Assembly: GCA_947172415.1 (NCBI GenBank)
Contig: OX359193.1
Span: forward strand, 4,086,501-4,150,500
Direction of reading: 5' to 3'
From: Chondrosia reniformis
Lineage: Eukaryota; Porifera; Demospongiae; Chondrillida; Chondrillidae
DNA length: 64,000 nt
Shown one piece after another: positions 1 through 10,343 of this stretch. The position numbers were made by a program, and so were the translations under genes. The stretch's first letter is position 1, and the number at the start of each line of letters is the position of its first letter. The notes under the pieces are model-generated. The model ran no database searches, was not told the DNA's origin, and saw only the letters and a program-made list of their open reading frames with translations.

Positions 1-819
1 TAAAGAAATATAGGTCAATCAACTGTGGTGTATGCGTAGAACCTTCTAGATTTGTTAGTTAATCATTTACACTTTAGAATCAATTTCCTGTGTGTGTTTT
101 TAGAAAAAGTGGTCTAGTAGTTGTTTCATTATTAGTGAATTGTCAAGTGAAATTTCGGCAAACCACTCTATACATGAAGCGTTCGACGCACATTATTGTT
201 TGGAACGTTACATATGCAGTAGTTGTTCACATATGCCTACTGCGAGGGAATGTGTATGCAGTTAGAAACTACTCTGCACTTCATTACTCTGCATATTATA
301 CAAAATTTATTGGCATTTTATAAGCCTAATTGCATTTAGCGAATCCTTATTTCGATTAATTGCAAATATAATATCTTGTGAGCTTCCACGTAAAGAAAGG
401 TGTAGGAGTTATACTTGGCTGAATGTCCATGGCTGTCACATCTAGCATCTCCAGGTAGAAGAAGATACTTCTGTGTTGATAGAATGTACGGTTGCTGTAT
501 GCTGCACACTCAAAATGCATAAGAAGACACAGAGGATCCACTAGGAATCATTAAACTGAACAGTTGAAAAGTTCCCTCTGGGATATTCATAATGAAGGGT
601 TGCCTATTCCATGTCCTCTTGAAAAGACAGACTCTGCACCATTGGACAATAGATATGAATGTTATAGTGTAACTTCACATTATTCATAGTCATATGGTTT
701 AAACCAGTGTAGCACATGTTGTGTATTCATTCTTTATTCTGATTATTAAGTGAAGTAGTGACAGTGTGGCGACACTCTTGGGTGATCCTTAGCATTCCCA
801 GTGTTTAATATATAGTGTC
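1..819. other. no recognisable feature
   Basis: Short open frames on both strands, none over 80 codons, with no motif, splice pattern or repeat that I can support. Base composition matches the surrounding AT-rich repeat-laden DNA. Confidence 0.5.
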
Positions 820-1005
820 ACCTGCTTATTATCCGGCCGGATAATAGGCCAAACCACTTATTAGGCCAGCAGCTGTCTGGCACGAATTCCAAAGTACACA
901 AGAAATATTGGTATAATGTGCCAATACCGCCATCCGCCATCTTTTCCATGCAGCTGTTGTGGAAATTCACACATTTTAATAGTGTTTATTAGGCCAAACA
1001 AAAAA
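820..1005. repeat. Tigger/pogo-type terminal region
   Basis: Several copies of an ATTAGGCCA-like word (near 845, 863 and 987) lie just ahead of a pogo-type DNA-binding ORF, as expected for the end of a Tigger element. The same word recurs at 15106-15140. No matching right end was found, so the element boundary is unknown. Confidence 0.35.
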
Positions 1006-1028
1006 GTAATTCGTTTTTGTCGTCAAAT

Positions 1029-1327
1029 ATGGCCAGTGTCAAACGAACCAACTTAACTTTGGCTCAGAAGAAGGAGATATGCAAATACAAAGATGACCAT
1101 TATAAGGCAACGCAGGACTCGATCGCCTAGCTTTTCTCAAGGAAGTGGAACGTGAGGATTGCAAGGAAAACGGTGGGCAACATTTTGAAGTGGAAGCGTG
1201 ACTGGACAGCTATCAATCCTCACAAAATGAAGGCCAAGAGAACAAGGAAACCCAAATTAGCTGTGTTGGAGGTAGAGCTCGCAATGTGGTTTACCACTTT
1301 TGGAGCCGTCAGAATACTTCAACATTA
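1029..1327 (+). pseudogene. pogo/Tigger transposase N-terminal DNA-binding domain, broken
   Basis: The frame from ATG at 1029 runs about 99 codons to TAA at 1326. It begins MASVKRTNLTLAQKKEIC and is interrupted by one in-frame TAG (about 1128). The layout LTLAQKKEIC, then a second helix-turn-helix around RKWNVRIARKTVGNILKW, then a basic stretch and ELAMWF, matches the CENP-B/Tigger/jerky N-terminal helix-turn-helix pair that binds transposon ends. The DDE catalytic domain that should follow is missing, so this is a fragment. The reading is mine, by family resemblance; the single stop shows decay. Confidence 0.65.
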
Positions 1328-1329
1328 AT

Positions 1330-1820
1330 TCAGCAACAGAAATTGTGCAGAAGGAAACTTTGCAATGATTGAAATGAAAATGATGGTTACTACGCTGTCT
1401 GGTCAAATTCGAATTCAGAGCACTTTGTGACCATTTTAGGAGATATTGACTATGTACATGTTAAGGTAGTAGGGGGGCTATCATATCAAAATCAAAATGA
1501 CACCAATTTGGTACAGAGGTTGAGTTAGCGGTCTATGTTTCATAGCTGGATTTTTAAACCTGTTTGTACTTCTAAACTTGAATTATTAAAGGAATAAGAA
1601 AATGTTATCTTGTGTTAAATTTTAAGCGTTAATGGCCTACTTGATCTTCTAGATTTTAATTGCTGACTAGTAATAAAGAGATCATGGCTGTTGCTTTATC
1701 TGAGATGAAACTCTTACCATTCTTCATGCTAATTTCGTAGACAATGGGTAAGCGTGTGCTCCGCACTGGTTTTATATACTGTAAACTTATTGTAATCGAT
1801 AAACGTTCTTTTCTATATTG
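1330..1820. other. no recognisable feature
   Basis: AT-rich DNA downstream of the pogo relic. No long frame and no repeat shared with the rest of the window was seen. Confidence 0.4.
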
Positions 1821-1831
1821 ATTCAAGGGTG

Positions 1832-2280
1832 CCCCTATTGAAGATTGGCTACAATGACGCTAAGGGGAAGGCAGGGCGGGCGAAGATCAACCGACGACTA
1901 CACAGTATTCTTTGGGTTAGTTTTGTGTAGGAATTCGTGACATACAACGTTACACGAATCTTTCCGAATTCATTTTTAGTGAAGATTGGTGCTGCCCACC
2001 TATGTTTACCCAGAGGCTTTGAAGGCTGTCATCCGGACACACTTTCCGGAGCAGCAGTCTGTAAAGCCAGATCCTGAAGGCAGTTCGGTATGCAAGGCTC
2101 TATAAATATTTACGATTAGGGTATACGGTAGACGTCAAAAAAGTATATGTTTGGTATCGTTTATACAGCATTTTGTTCCTACGTAAACTGTGTGCATTCA
2201 TTTCGTAGGCCTATATTAAGGACGATCTAAAACGCTTTGGGACGAATTGAACACGAAGCTGAAACAAAACGGTACGCTGT
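1832..2280 (+). other. possible exon-like blocks of an unrecognised gene
   Basis: Two GC-richer blocks look like exons. About 1835-1912 reads LKIGYNDAKGKAGRAKINRR and continues to a GTTAGT donor-like site. About 1979-2095 reads RLVLPTYVYPEALKAVIRTH onward to a GTATGC donor, after a TTTTTAG acceptor. A third short block near 2225-2270 reads SKTLWDELNTKLKQNG. The reading phases of the first two do not join cleanly, so either the gene model is wrong or it is decayed. I recognise no family. Confidence 0.2.
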
Positions 2281-2892
2281 TCTGGCTTAGTCTTAACGAA
2301 CAGAACGTATACTTTTTGACGCCTACCGTAACGTCACTGTTTCGTTGCTTTTATAATACGTAGGTGTACGCAATCACATATGCCAATCTATACAGAAGTA
2401 AGTAGCCTGTTGTGAAAGGTGCACCAGGTCATAGGCCGCAATCATCCAAGCAGTGATAGCACTCCATGCATACTTGAACCTTGCAAGCCAGGTGTTATTC
2501 AATTTCGGTTTTATGATTGTAATGATAATTTGTGTTACACGTGTTCTTATATACTTGAATCGATTAATTATAATGAAGTGCAAAATAATACAGTATATAT
2601 ACGTAAAATAAAAGTAATATAGTAAGACTAAAGTGTCAGTGACTGATGCGTAACAAAACTGTCAAATGCCCTTGTTCGATGGATAACCATGGAAGGAGAT
2701 ACGGCTATGTGTTTTTGAGCCACATTTGCCAGGTTTCCTCTCCTTGCCCTTGTGTGAAGGTTATGTTTGTGAATGATCACCTGCTTGATTGTCATGTCCT
2801 GTAATTAGCAGGTGATCGCTATCATCCTCTACACTGTGTTGGCCACCAATGTGAGAGTATACAGCAGTGTTGCTTTCACTAATATCTCCATC

Positions 2893-3235
2893 TCAATCTT
2901 TCAACCGATCCTCATGCTGTCTATAGCTATGGATGATCTGTTGCCTCTTTACCCACTGCTTCCTGTCCTGCTGCACAGCCACCCGTGCACTCTTCATCTC
3001 ATTCCTGTACTTTTTCACACTGTCGGTCTTCTTCTTCCCAAGAGTATTTGCCCTTTCTTCCATATCTTCCTGCCAAATAACTGCCATGCCATCCAGTATG
3101 GGTAGACCCATGCGCTCAAAATATCCTGTGTATGGTGAGAAGTCAGGGTTAGTGAGGCAGTTCATAATTAGTCCCCAGTTAGTTAAGGTGATGTGGGACA
3201 ATCAAGGGATTGCTAAGTTCTTGGCACAATACCTG
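2893..3235 (-). pseudogene. basic ORF, possibly a Mutator-type transposase tail
   Basis: A 102-codon minus frame contains TNPDFSPYTGYFERMGLPIL followed by a long Lys/Arg-rich helix (ERANTLGKKKTDSVKKYRNE). Upstream codons continue in frame (CAKNLAIP) across a single stop. A small folded part (..GYFERMGL..) then a charged KKxR tail resembles the C-terminal end of YqaJ/Mutator-like transposases in invertebrate repeats, but I cannot confirm it. It could also belong to another transposon. Its 3' side abuts the hairpin repeats at 3244. Confidence 0.3.
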
Positions 3236-3243
3236 GCAGTGTG

Positions 3244-3345
3244 CAGGAAGCCTCCCAGTGGGGCCACCTCCCCCTCCCTATTCCTTAAGTATGGGCCATA
3301 TACCCTAAGTATGGGCCCATACTTAAGGAATAGGGGGCCACTTCC
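3244..3345. repeat. TTAAGTATGGGCC hairpin repeat, copy 1
   Basis: A leader reading GGAAGCCTCCCAGTGGGGCC leads into CCTATTCCTTAAGTATGGGC. After a short spacer the reverse complement follows, ending in TTAAGGAATAGGGGG. The arms are about 22 bp with a spacer of roughly 20 bp. The same leader and arm recur at 3757-3850, so this is a mobile or amplified unit rather than a chance palindrome. Confidence 0.65.
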
Positions 3346-3756
3346 CCCCCAGCTGGCCCTGCCACAGGGCAGCCCTGTCTATCCTGATGCCTCCCCAACC
3401 TTGTATCCAACTGGGGCTGGGCCTTCCCTTGGATGGTGGTCGTCTATCCTTAATGTCTCCGCCTCCACGATCCCCCCACAAGGCCGTATTCTTTAATCTC
3501 TGCTGTCTTCCAGCTTGTAATGTGTCCCTGGCAGGCTGGCAGAAAGCTCTGACTGCCCTGACATGCCAATACCCCATGTAGCTTGTGTGTGTGCCGTGAG
3601 TAAGCCTTGAAATGTCAAAAAATGAATTTCCCCTAAGGAGCCTAGCCCATGCTAAAGGAGGCGGCTGAGTGCCACGCCTTCTCCCTCCCTCACCAGCCGG
3701 GACCTATGTGGAGTGGGTGCCATGCCATTGGTCCCTCTGCTTCTTCCTGGCAGTGT

Positions 3757-3850
3757 GAAGGAAGCCTCACAGTGTGGCCACCTCTCCCTCCCCATTCCTT
3801 AAGTATGGGCCGTATAAGGTATACGGCCCATACTTAAGGAATAGGGGCAA
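3757..3850. repeat. TTAAGTATGGGCC hairpin repeat, copy 2
   Basis: Same organisation as 3244-3345: the leader GGAAGCCTCACAGTGTGGCC, then CCCATTCCTTAAGTATGGGC, a spacer containing GTATAAGGTATAC, and the inverse arm ending TTAAGGAATAGGGG. The spacer differs while the arms agree, as expected if pairing of the arms matters. Confidence 0.65.
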
Positions 3851-3961
3851 AATTCTGTGACTTCTCTCACAACAAAGTCGCTGCAAACATTTTTTATGAG
3901 CTAATGGCACTTGAGTTTCTCAGTTTGTTTCTCTGTGTTTATACATCTTTAAAGTAATGTT

Positions 3962-4052
3962 TTACTGAAGCCCATACTTAAGGTATAGCGCATTACTTTA
4001 GTATAGCACCATACTTAAGATATAGGAAAATGGCCATACTTAAGCATAGGGT
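3962..4052. repeat. degenerate CATACTTAAG cluster
   Basis: Three to four diverged CCATACTTAAG(G/A)TATAG words about 20-30 bp apart, related to the hairpin arms upstream. Other isolated relatives occur at 4253 and 4338. Confidence 0.45.
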
Positions 4053-4359
4053 AAATGTTTACTCCCTAAGTGGGATATCCAGCTGCTCTTATGAGTCTTT
4101 TCGGCCAGAGAAGCTCTAGTTTCTGCAAATGCCTATGCAGAGGTGAATTGAATTTTTTGAAGTAGTTATACAGTTGCAGTGGTGCTTTGAATAGGTCCCT
4201 TTTGACCTACATTTCCCTATTGTAATATGTTATACACTGGCCTTGTCTGTATATCTTAAGTATAGCGTGGTGATGTCATCAAGATATAATAAATACTTTC
4301 CTTTAATTTAAATTAGGTCGCATTCAAGATGGCCGTTCTTAAGTGTATATATTCTGTAG

Positions 4360-5758
4360 AAGTTTCCCAGCTTCCAAAAGAATGTGAGTGTGCCCACTTT
4401 AGATAAACTACAAAAGACTCTGCATGCATGAATCACTTGTCATATTAACCAATTCCTAATATATCTTTCTTTCTAGGTTTTCTCACATCAAGTGGTAAGT
4501 GTTTCTGTTAGACACATGCAGTTAGGAATTTAGCATATCCAATGTAGCTATAATGTATTTTATCGCAATGGCCACTCCATGCATGTGTGTGTATGTGTGT
4601 GTATGTGACTGGGTAACTGGCAAATCTTCAGATCCACCAGATTATATATTTTTGGTGATCGTGAAATAAAGTAAACTAGTATTTTAAGTGTAAATAACTC
4701 GTGGGGCGCCAGACACCCCTAAGTAAATTCACATTACTTGGCTGGTTCTCATATATATCCGGTTAACCAATTTCCGGTCGACTCTTATTGGACGTCAATT
4801 TTTCCAGGCCATATCTCGTAGAAAACATTTTTGCACAAGCTTTATGTTACATAATATTAGTATAGGTGGTTTCTAAATCCTTTTCGATGGTTCAACGTTC
4901 GACACAAAGGAAGAGAAGGCTAATTTTAAGCTAGAAAACGAAAGCCAGCCGAGCATCCGCCATTTTGGTGACAGATATATATACAAGGTTACGAACAGGA
5001 AGCCATACAGTTACATAATTTCTGAAAACAATATAGCGGCGCCTCTGGCACCCCAAAAAACAGCTATGTAAGTGTTTCTGTTAGATACATGTAGTTAGGA
5101 ATTTAGCGGATCCAATTAGCTATAATTTATTTTATCGCAATGGCTACTCCACGCAGTGTGTGTGTACATATGTGTCTGGGTAACTGGCCAATCCTCAGAT
5201 CTGACATTTTTTTAATTGTGCAATACAATTTATTATACAAAAATGAAAACAGCTAGACGTACTATGATGGGTGTTAGGGGTTAGGGTTAGGGTTAGGCAG
5301 CTTGGTAAATATAATAAGATGACATCATGTATGTATACTAAGACCTAATGATATACCCGAGAGTTTTCTTTATGGTGTTTTTTCTTTTTTTCTCTATTGA
5401 CAAAGTGGAGGATTGCCTCAAATTCTCCAACTACCAGGTGTGTAACTCATGGCTGCAAGTCGTGAATCTCCAAGAGTGGACCAGCCTCTAAATAATGTGT
5501 GTGAAATTGGGGTGAACTGTTTCGTGAATTTGAGGTTTAGTTAAGAGAATTCCAATATTGGACCATGTTCCTTTAGTATTCTAAAGAAACAACTCAGCCA
5601 GGACCCAAGTGGACTATGGGCAGTATACAGATGCTACAAGCGACAATGATGAAGAATATATTAACATCGTAAGCAACAATGAAGAAGATTACATTCACAT
5701 CATCGATCTAACTGAAGAAACGAAAAAGCCAGACAGTACAATTTCCAATGACCTATAA
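4360..5758 (+). CDS. 3' end of a host gene: four exons, tyrosine-rich acidic C-terminus
   Basis: I join exons 4360-4383, 4477-4494, 5406-5437 and 5587-5758. Each internal edge has a plausible splice site: acceptors TCTGTAG, TTTCTAG, GACAAAG and TCTAAAG; donors GTGAGT, GTAAGT and GTGTGT. The reading phase carries through all joins, giving KFPSFQKN, VFSHQV, WRIASNSPTTR, then NNSARTQVDYGQYTDA and an acidic tail with EEYINIV and DYIHIID, ending PDSTISNDL and TAA. YINI and YIHI resemble SH2-binding (YxNx) and ITIM-like (YxxI) motifs of receptor tails; that role is inference. Upstream exons, any membrane segment and the gene's identity were not found. The second and third exons are micro-exons of 18 and 32 nt. 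Confidence 0.5.
4496..5200 (+). repeat. direct repeat of the 5' part of an intron
   Basis: Positions 4496-4632 and 5067-5200 are clearly the same sequence (starting TAAGTGTTTCTGTTAGA, including the microsatellite TGTGTGTATG and ending near CTTCAGATC or CTCAGATC) with scattered differences. The first copy begins at the splice donor of the 18-nt exon, so the second copy carries a decoy donor. The R-D MITE lies between them. Confidence 0.75.
4690..5060. mobile_element. R-D family MITE copy 1
   Basis: Starts at AACTCGTGGGGCGCCAGACA and ends near GCGCCTCTGGCACCCC, so the ends are inverted (GGGGCGCCAGA/TCTGGCACCCC). The internal block (CTTATTGGACGTCAATTTTT, CATATCTCGTAGAAAACATT, TATTAGTATAGGTGGTTTCT) is shared with 12358-12480, 16035-16275 and, inverted, 39930-40215. 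It has no coding capacity and sits in the intron between the 18- and 32-nt exons. Confidence 0.65.
5272..5299 (+). repeat. interstitial TTAGGG telomere-like repeat
   Basis: About four TTAGGG-type units in tandem (GTTAGGGGTTAGGGTTAGGG and two further units) inside the intron. TTAGGG is the usual metazoan telomere repeat. A single extra unit occurs near 8832. It may mark an old repair event or a simple expansion. Confidence 0.7.
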
Positions 5759-5762
5759 TAAA
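5757..5762 (+). terminator. poly(A) signal overlapping the stop codon
   Basis: AATAAA is made from the tandem stops TAATAA plus the next bases, directly after the last codon of the host exon set. Cleavage would be expected 10-30 bases later, near 5775. The opposing minus-strand reading frame ends at 5804, so the two transcription units converge within about 50 bp. Confidence 0.45.
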
Positions 5763-5803
5763 TTTACCTGCTTCAAAAAAATTTAAAAAGGGGATAAGAA
5801 TCA

Positions 5804-7688
5804 TTATTGTTTTCTTCCCATCCGGACCTGCCAGGTAGGGACTACATCGGGGAAATCTGTGGGGTTCAGGGTAAGGGTATCTCTGATTAATTTTAGTGTC
5901 TCAGTCCCGCTGAGAGCACCTCCATGTTGGCTGATCCACAGCATCAACTCTACGTAGGGGGATCCGGCCCCCAGCTTGTTTACATTCGGACAGAAATAAA
6001 GGATCCAGTAATGTTGGATAGAATAATTTATGAAAAACTCTATGGCCTTTTGGCCCAAAGGGATCCGGCCCTTTGCTGTCAATTCAAGGGACCTGCCCTG
6101 GTTAAATCTTTTGAAGGTCAGCTGACAATATTGGTCTGCTGACTCTTCAATACTTGGCCAGTGTATTGGGGGAGGGTTGAGGGACTGCCTCTGGTGTTCC
6201 AGGATACCCTCTTGGAAGCCCCACTGGTTGGCAAATCTACCAATGTTCCTACTGTTGTAAGTTGGGGCATCAAAGGTAGTTTGCCCACAACTAACTAGGT
6301 AGTCCCATTTTCACCTGGGTTGGGTATGCTGGCAGCCTCTACATAAACGTAGATGCTGCCCGACATGTAGGACCTCTCTGGTCCAGAAGCAAAGAGGCCC
6401 AAGCCACCCCTGTCTATGGTGCTCTATCGGATCAGTAGGTGGCCTTCATTGGCAAAGTCTGCCCAACTGCTCACCCAACAGATACCACCATCGAAGGAGT
6501 GGGTCAGCAAGTAGGCAGAGGAGGGATTAGTCGATCTTCTTAGATTAGCAGGGTGTTGGACCGCTGCCTCTTCTGCTGGTAATAGTCTGTAAATTCCCCT
6601 CCTCTCTGTAATTGCCAACATGTTGCACCTCTTTTCTCCCGCTCCAGGTGTTGCTGGTTTGGGATGCAACATGGAGAGCCCCTCGCTTAGTAAGACTTCC
6701 GTATTGGTGACCAGTGGGCCTACTTCTCTAATCAGTCCAACCTTGATGATGAGCCTCCTACTAACCAGGACCACCTCATTGTCTGCTGTAGCAATGTTTG
6801 TCCATGATTGCCAGAGGGCCTCCGCACCAAGATGCACACTAGCTGAACCACCGATGCCGAAGTTGTGATTCAGCTCGTGTGCATGGTGTCTAGCTTCCTG
6901 GAACTCCACTGCCTGGGGATATTGGGAGATGTACTGTTCCTCTAGGTATTCCCTCAACCCGGGGATGTGCTCCAGCGCCACCGGCCCTCCATCTCCATCT
7001 ACATAAATCATTGTACAATTGGGATTGCTGACCCTGAATAGTTTCATGGGTTGAGGGAAAGCTTTGGCTAGAGTATTCTTGTCCTAGCTGGGCTCAATTG
7101 ATTGAGTACATACCCCATTTCCCATGCTCTGTAGAACTGCAGGCACTGGTCTAGGTAGGTACGTGTGCTATTTGTAAATATACCCTTCTACAGTCCCAAC
7201 AGGGCTAGACTAAGATGGCATGGCTGTTCCCCATGGTTCGCACTTTTGCAGCATTCGCAGCTGCACGATTCGACGATATCTGTATAGGCTCTCTTCTTTA
7301 TGTCCTCTCTTTCAGTCAGAAGACTAACCGGAACTTCATTGTGATGGCTGTTTTCAGCTGTCTGGTGCATTAATTGGCCTATCTTCAAATCCATCCGACA
7401 GCTGAACTGGTTGGCTACAGCCCTTGCCCTCAGAATTGCTATCCCATCCAGGGGGGACAGGTATGACTCCAAAGCTGAAAATATAGACTCACTCAGGGGT
7501 TTCATTAGCTAACTAAAAAATCTGGTCTTTCTATCCTTTCTTTCATTGTCAGCCCCAGTGGTGCCTGCCCCCTCTATCAGGGATGGCAAGTTCCTTGTGG
7601 ATTGTAGCCTCCCACAATAAAGTGTGTGCATGGTTTGCATGATCCTACCCCATCAACCGAGTAATGGTTCATGTGTTTGCCCTACTCC

Positions 7689-7719
<31 letters not shown>

Positions 7720-7996
7720 TCCATTCATACTGTCACCCTCACCCTCTCCACCCTCACCTTCTACACTCACACTGTCATCCTCACTCTCACCCTCCAACTC
7801 ACGCAAAATCTCCCTCTCTCGACAGTCCCCATCCCTGGCCCTTGATAACTTATCCTCCATCCAAGCTGCCCCCTACATCAGCTTCCGCCTCAAGTGCCTC
7901 AAAACATCAGGAGTGATGGTATCATCTGTGGTCAGAGCTCTAATTTTGCTTAACTCCACAGTTTCAAAGATCCATTCTCAAAATAAAACGCTATAA
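5804..7996 (-). pseudogene. SET-domain protein of unknown type, several breaks
   Basis: Minus-strand order: a frame ending RALTTDDTITPDVLRHLRRK, one TAG, then an acidic low-complexity run (GEGEGEGEGEGG). Next is a 105-codon frame (7188-7505), then one at 6424-7047 that extends upstream across one TAG. It continues through another TAG into STIDRGGLGLFASGPERSYM and SGSIYVYVE. After a frameshift it resumes as TFDAPTYNSRNIGRFANQW and ends with KGRIPLGQKAIEFFINYSIQ, HYW. GxGLFA, NIGRFxNQ and a final NYxxxYW, in this order and spacing, are the SET methyltransferase core (roughly 6420-6000). The 200-residue region before it is unrecognised. At least three stops or frameshifts argue for a pseudogene; undetected introns are the alternative. 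Whether it was host or transposon-borne is open. Confidence 0.5.
7681..7800. repeat. CCCTCA/TGAGGG microsatellite-like tract
   Basis: CCCTCACCCTCA repeats with CATACTGTCA interruptions. On the minus strand they translate as the Gly-Glu-rich segment of the SET-bearing frame, which explains the long shadow frames here. Confidence 0.7.
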
Positions 7997-8184
7997 CTAA
8001 CACAGAACTGCTGCCAAGAGCTAAAAATGAGGCCTTTCCTTGATTGCTGGTAATTTTAAGGCAGCCTTCAGCTGAATTGGCAGCCACTAATTAATTAGTT
8101 ACTGAACCAGGTGAACATGCTATAGATCAGCTGGCATATAAACAGGAAGGTACACCAACTAGTTATCCAGGTGGTTTGTGGACT

Positions 8185-8340
8185 AACCTACGTACATATG
8201 TATTCCTAACCCCAGTATATACGTATGTGGTGTTTGGTGTATGTGCCTTTACATAAGTGAGAGGTGTACTCCACCATTTTGCCGTGGTGTTCGGTGTATG
8301 CACCTTTACATAAGAGAGAGATGTATGTAAAGGTATATTT
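8185..8340. repeat. two diverged tandem units of about 70 bp
   Basis: GTGGTGTTTGGTGTATGTGC, CTTTACATAAGTGAGAGGTG is repeated as GTGGTGTTCGGTGTATGCAC, CTTTACATAAGAGAGAGATG. Related words (GGTGTTTCGGTGTATATG) occur in the palindrome at 14171. Confidence 0.5.
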
Positions 8341-8353
8341 ATTTGTGAGAGCT

Positions 8354-8764
8354 GTACGGTCCAAGACAGAAAAAAGTTGACGGAATACATGCGTATTATG
8401 TATGCACCTATGTGTCTTCCTACGGTTTATCTACGGGCGTAGAATGAATTTGCTACGCCTCTTTTACAGTTATCGCTATGAGCATATAAAGTAGTATTAA
8501 TCGACAAACTTTCAATAATAAAGACGTGTTAACGTAATTCTCCTAGGTTAGATATTAGTCAGAATCGAGCACGATTCGGCAAAGGCGATAAATAGTTAAC
8601 GCATACAGTGCTTATTCAGTCTACGGTAAGCGGTTATATTACGTACTTATGTTTCTACACCTTATCTACGGGAATAGATAAAAATGTATACGGTTTTTTT
8701 ATGTATCCTATTACGGGTATATCTTCGGGCGTAATATGTCACTTTTTTCTGTCTTGTACCGTAC
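8354..8764. mobile_element. MITE with TACGGTACAAGACAGAAAAA ends
   Basis: The left arm TACGGTCCAAGACAGAAAAA (8354-8373) is inverted at the right as TTTTTCTGTCTTGTACCGTA (about 8744-8763). The arms are about 24 bp with one or two differences and the element is about 410 bp. No ORF. A partial second copy covering the right half is at 42990-43145. Confidence 0.6.
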
Positions 8765-8769
8765 TCCAT

Positions 8770-8940
8770 CATTATACTGTGATGTTAGGGTGTGCGTGAT
8801 TTGTGCTAGGATGTATGTCCATTAAGGTGCTATGGTTAGGGTTACATCCGACACATAAATTGTGTCCAATCCTGGACTTTTCCTACAACCAAATCCAAAA
8901 CCTTGACCAAACCCTGGACTTTTCATAGTACCTAACCCTA
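8770..8940. other. no gene; two related CCTGGACTTTTC units
   Basis: Contains one TTAGGG unit and two units of a CCTGGACTTTTC word in a short degenerate direct repeat. Nothing else is recognised. Confidence 0.4.
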
Positions 8941-9024
8941 CATTAAATGTACAATTTAACATAGCAAAAAAATGTAAAATTTACCATTAAACTAGAAATA
9001 TCAGTTTTAGTGTCAGTTGCAAAG

Positions 9025-10343
9025 TTAATAAGTTCTTTTGTTGTTAAAGTACTTTTGAATATCTGCCACAGAAGAGAATATTCTGTATGTGTTTCCTTCT
9101 TGCTGGGTGTCAAATGGGGTAACAACTCTGTCCAGCGTAACAGCTCCAGTGTTGCCAAAATCATACGTGAACCATCCTGGCAATTCCAAAGAAAACTTTA
9201 ACAAGGTGTAATGGTCTTTGTTGGACTCTTTGGAAAGCCGGAAGGTCTTTCCAAGAGACACCTTCTTAGTCTCCTCTACAATGACTATAACATCTCCCAA
9301 CTGTGGACATTAGTTGTACTCCCTGGTAGCTCTTGTGCCCTTCCACTTGCTGTGTTATTCTGCTCATTCTTCATAATTGCCCTCCTAGGTATTTCATGTG
9401 GCCTTTCACTCCATGGGCCCTTTCTTAATTGCTTCAGGTAGAAGAGTATCAGTAAATGTTTGGCCACTATTTGTCTGTCGAGGCCTTTGCTACATAGATG
9501 GTATGAAGGGTTATTTGATTACCATGCATTTGCTTTAAGGAACTGAATTTGTTGTACCAAATGTACTTTCCGTCAACCTAGAATGCTTCATTGATGCAGC
9601 GATTTGTCTCTTGAGATTTTCATCGAGGCCTTCATTTTCTATGTATGTCACAAAAATCGATCTAAGTGTTCTTGGTGTCACACTCTGTCCTGTGAAGTCT
9701 TTAAATATATGCTTCACATAGGATGACCATGTGTGCTCAAAAGGCTGTCCTGTCTTTGACTGTAGAAATATGCAAAGTATGTTATTGCAATGCAAGTGGG
9801 TCTGTTATTACGTAGTTACTCACCACAAAAAGGTAACTGCTGCCAATGGCAGTTTGGCATAGATGAAACCTGTGGTAAGCTAAGTGCCTCACAAGGTGTC
9901 TCATTAGAGATGGACACTGAGATAAGTCTACATAGTTGTCTTTGTAGACCTGCTTTGTTTTGTAGTCAGAGAGTAGCATGTAAGCAGAATTGCCATTGTT
10001 GGTAATGTGTAACATGGTTGGACACTCAGGGTCAACTTTCGGTTCTGGGAGTTGACTTTTGTGAATCTATGGCAGATTTCAAGATATTTGATGGTAATGT
10101 GAATTAAGTTCCACCCTAAAGGTGATATCATACCTTAAATTTTAAGGTTTGATACTCCTTACACCTTCTAGGTGGTATTGCCATATAAAACAGCACTATC
10201 AACAGTTTTTGGGAGAGTACTGCTTTATCTTTATGTTTACGTTCCTTTTCCATTGCTGCTGAAATTTGCTGGCAATATTTATCACTTCTGGCCTGCATAT
10301 TTAATAAATCAGCAATGCTTACATCTAAAGCACATATGGACAT
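9025..10343 (-). pseudogene. Crypton-type tyrosine recombinase, exonic remnants
   Basis: Minus-strand blocks in order: 10343-10130 with LSQKLLIVLFYMAIPPRRCK, EYQTLKFK (catalytic Arg I); about 10040-9830 with LLSDYKTKQVYKD (beta-hairpin Lys) and RHLVRHLAYHRFHLCQTAIG; 9760-9560 with TPRTLRSIFVTYIE (Arg II) and IAASMKHSRLT (His). The frame closes right after HSRLT, where the Tyr-bearing exon should follow; the related copy at 54.2 kb has GTAAGT at this point, so an intron is likely (here mutated to GAAAGT). A later block (9300-9030), LGKTFRLSKES to GNTYRIFSSVADIQKYF, looks like the C-terminal accessory domain of Crypton-like proteins. The element integrated through a DNA circle in its active form. 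Its Tyr exon was not identified. Confidence 0.6.

Noticed and set aside
5272-5299. Chromosome end at the TTAGGG tract
   Set aside because: Only about four units, and normal sequence continues on both sides.
7624-7996. Ser/Pro- and Thr-Leu-rich plus frames
   Set aside because: They are shadows of the CCCTCA microsatellite, which encodes the acidic run of the minus-strand frame.
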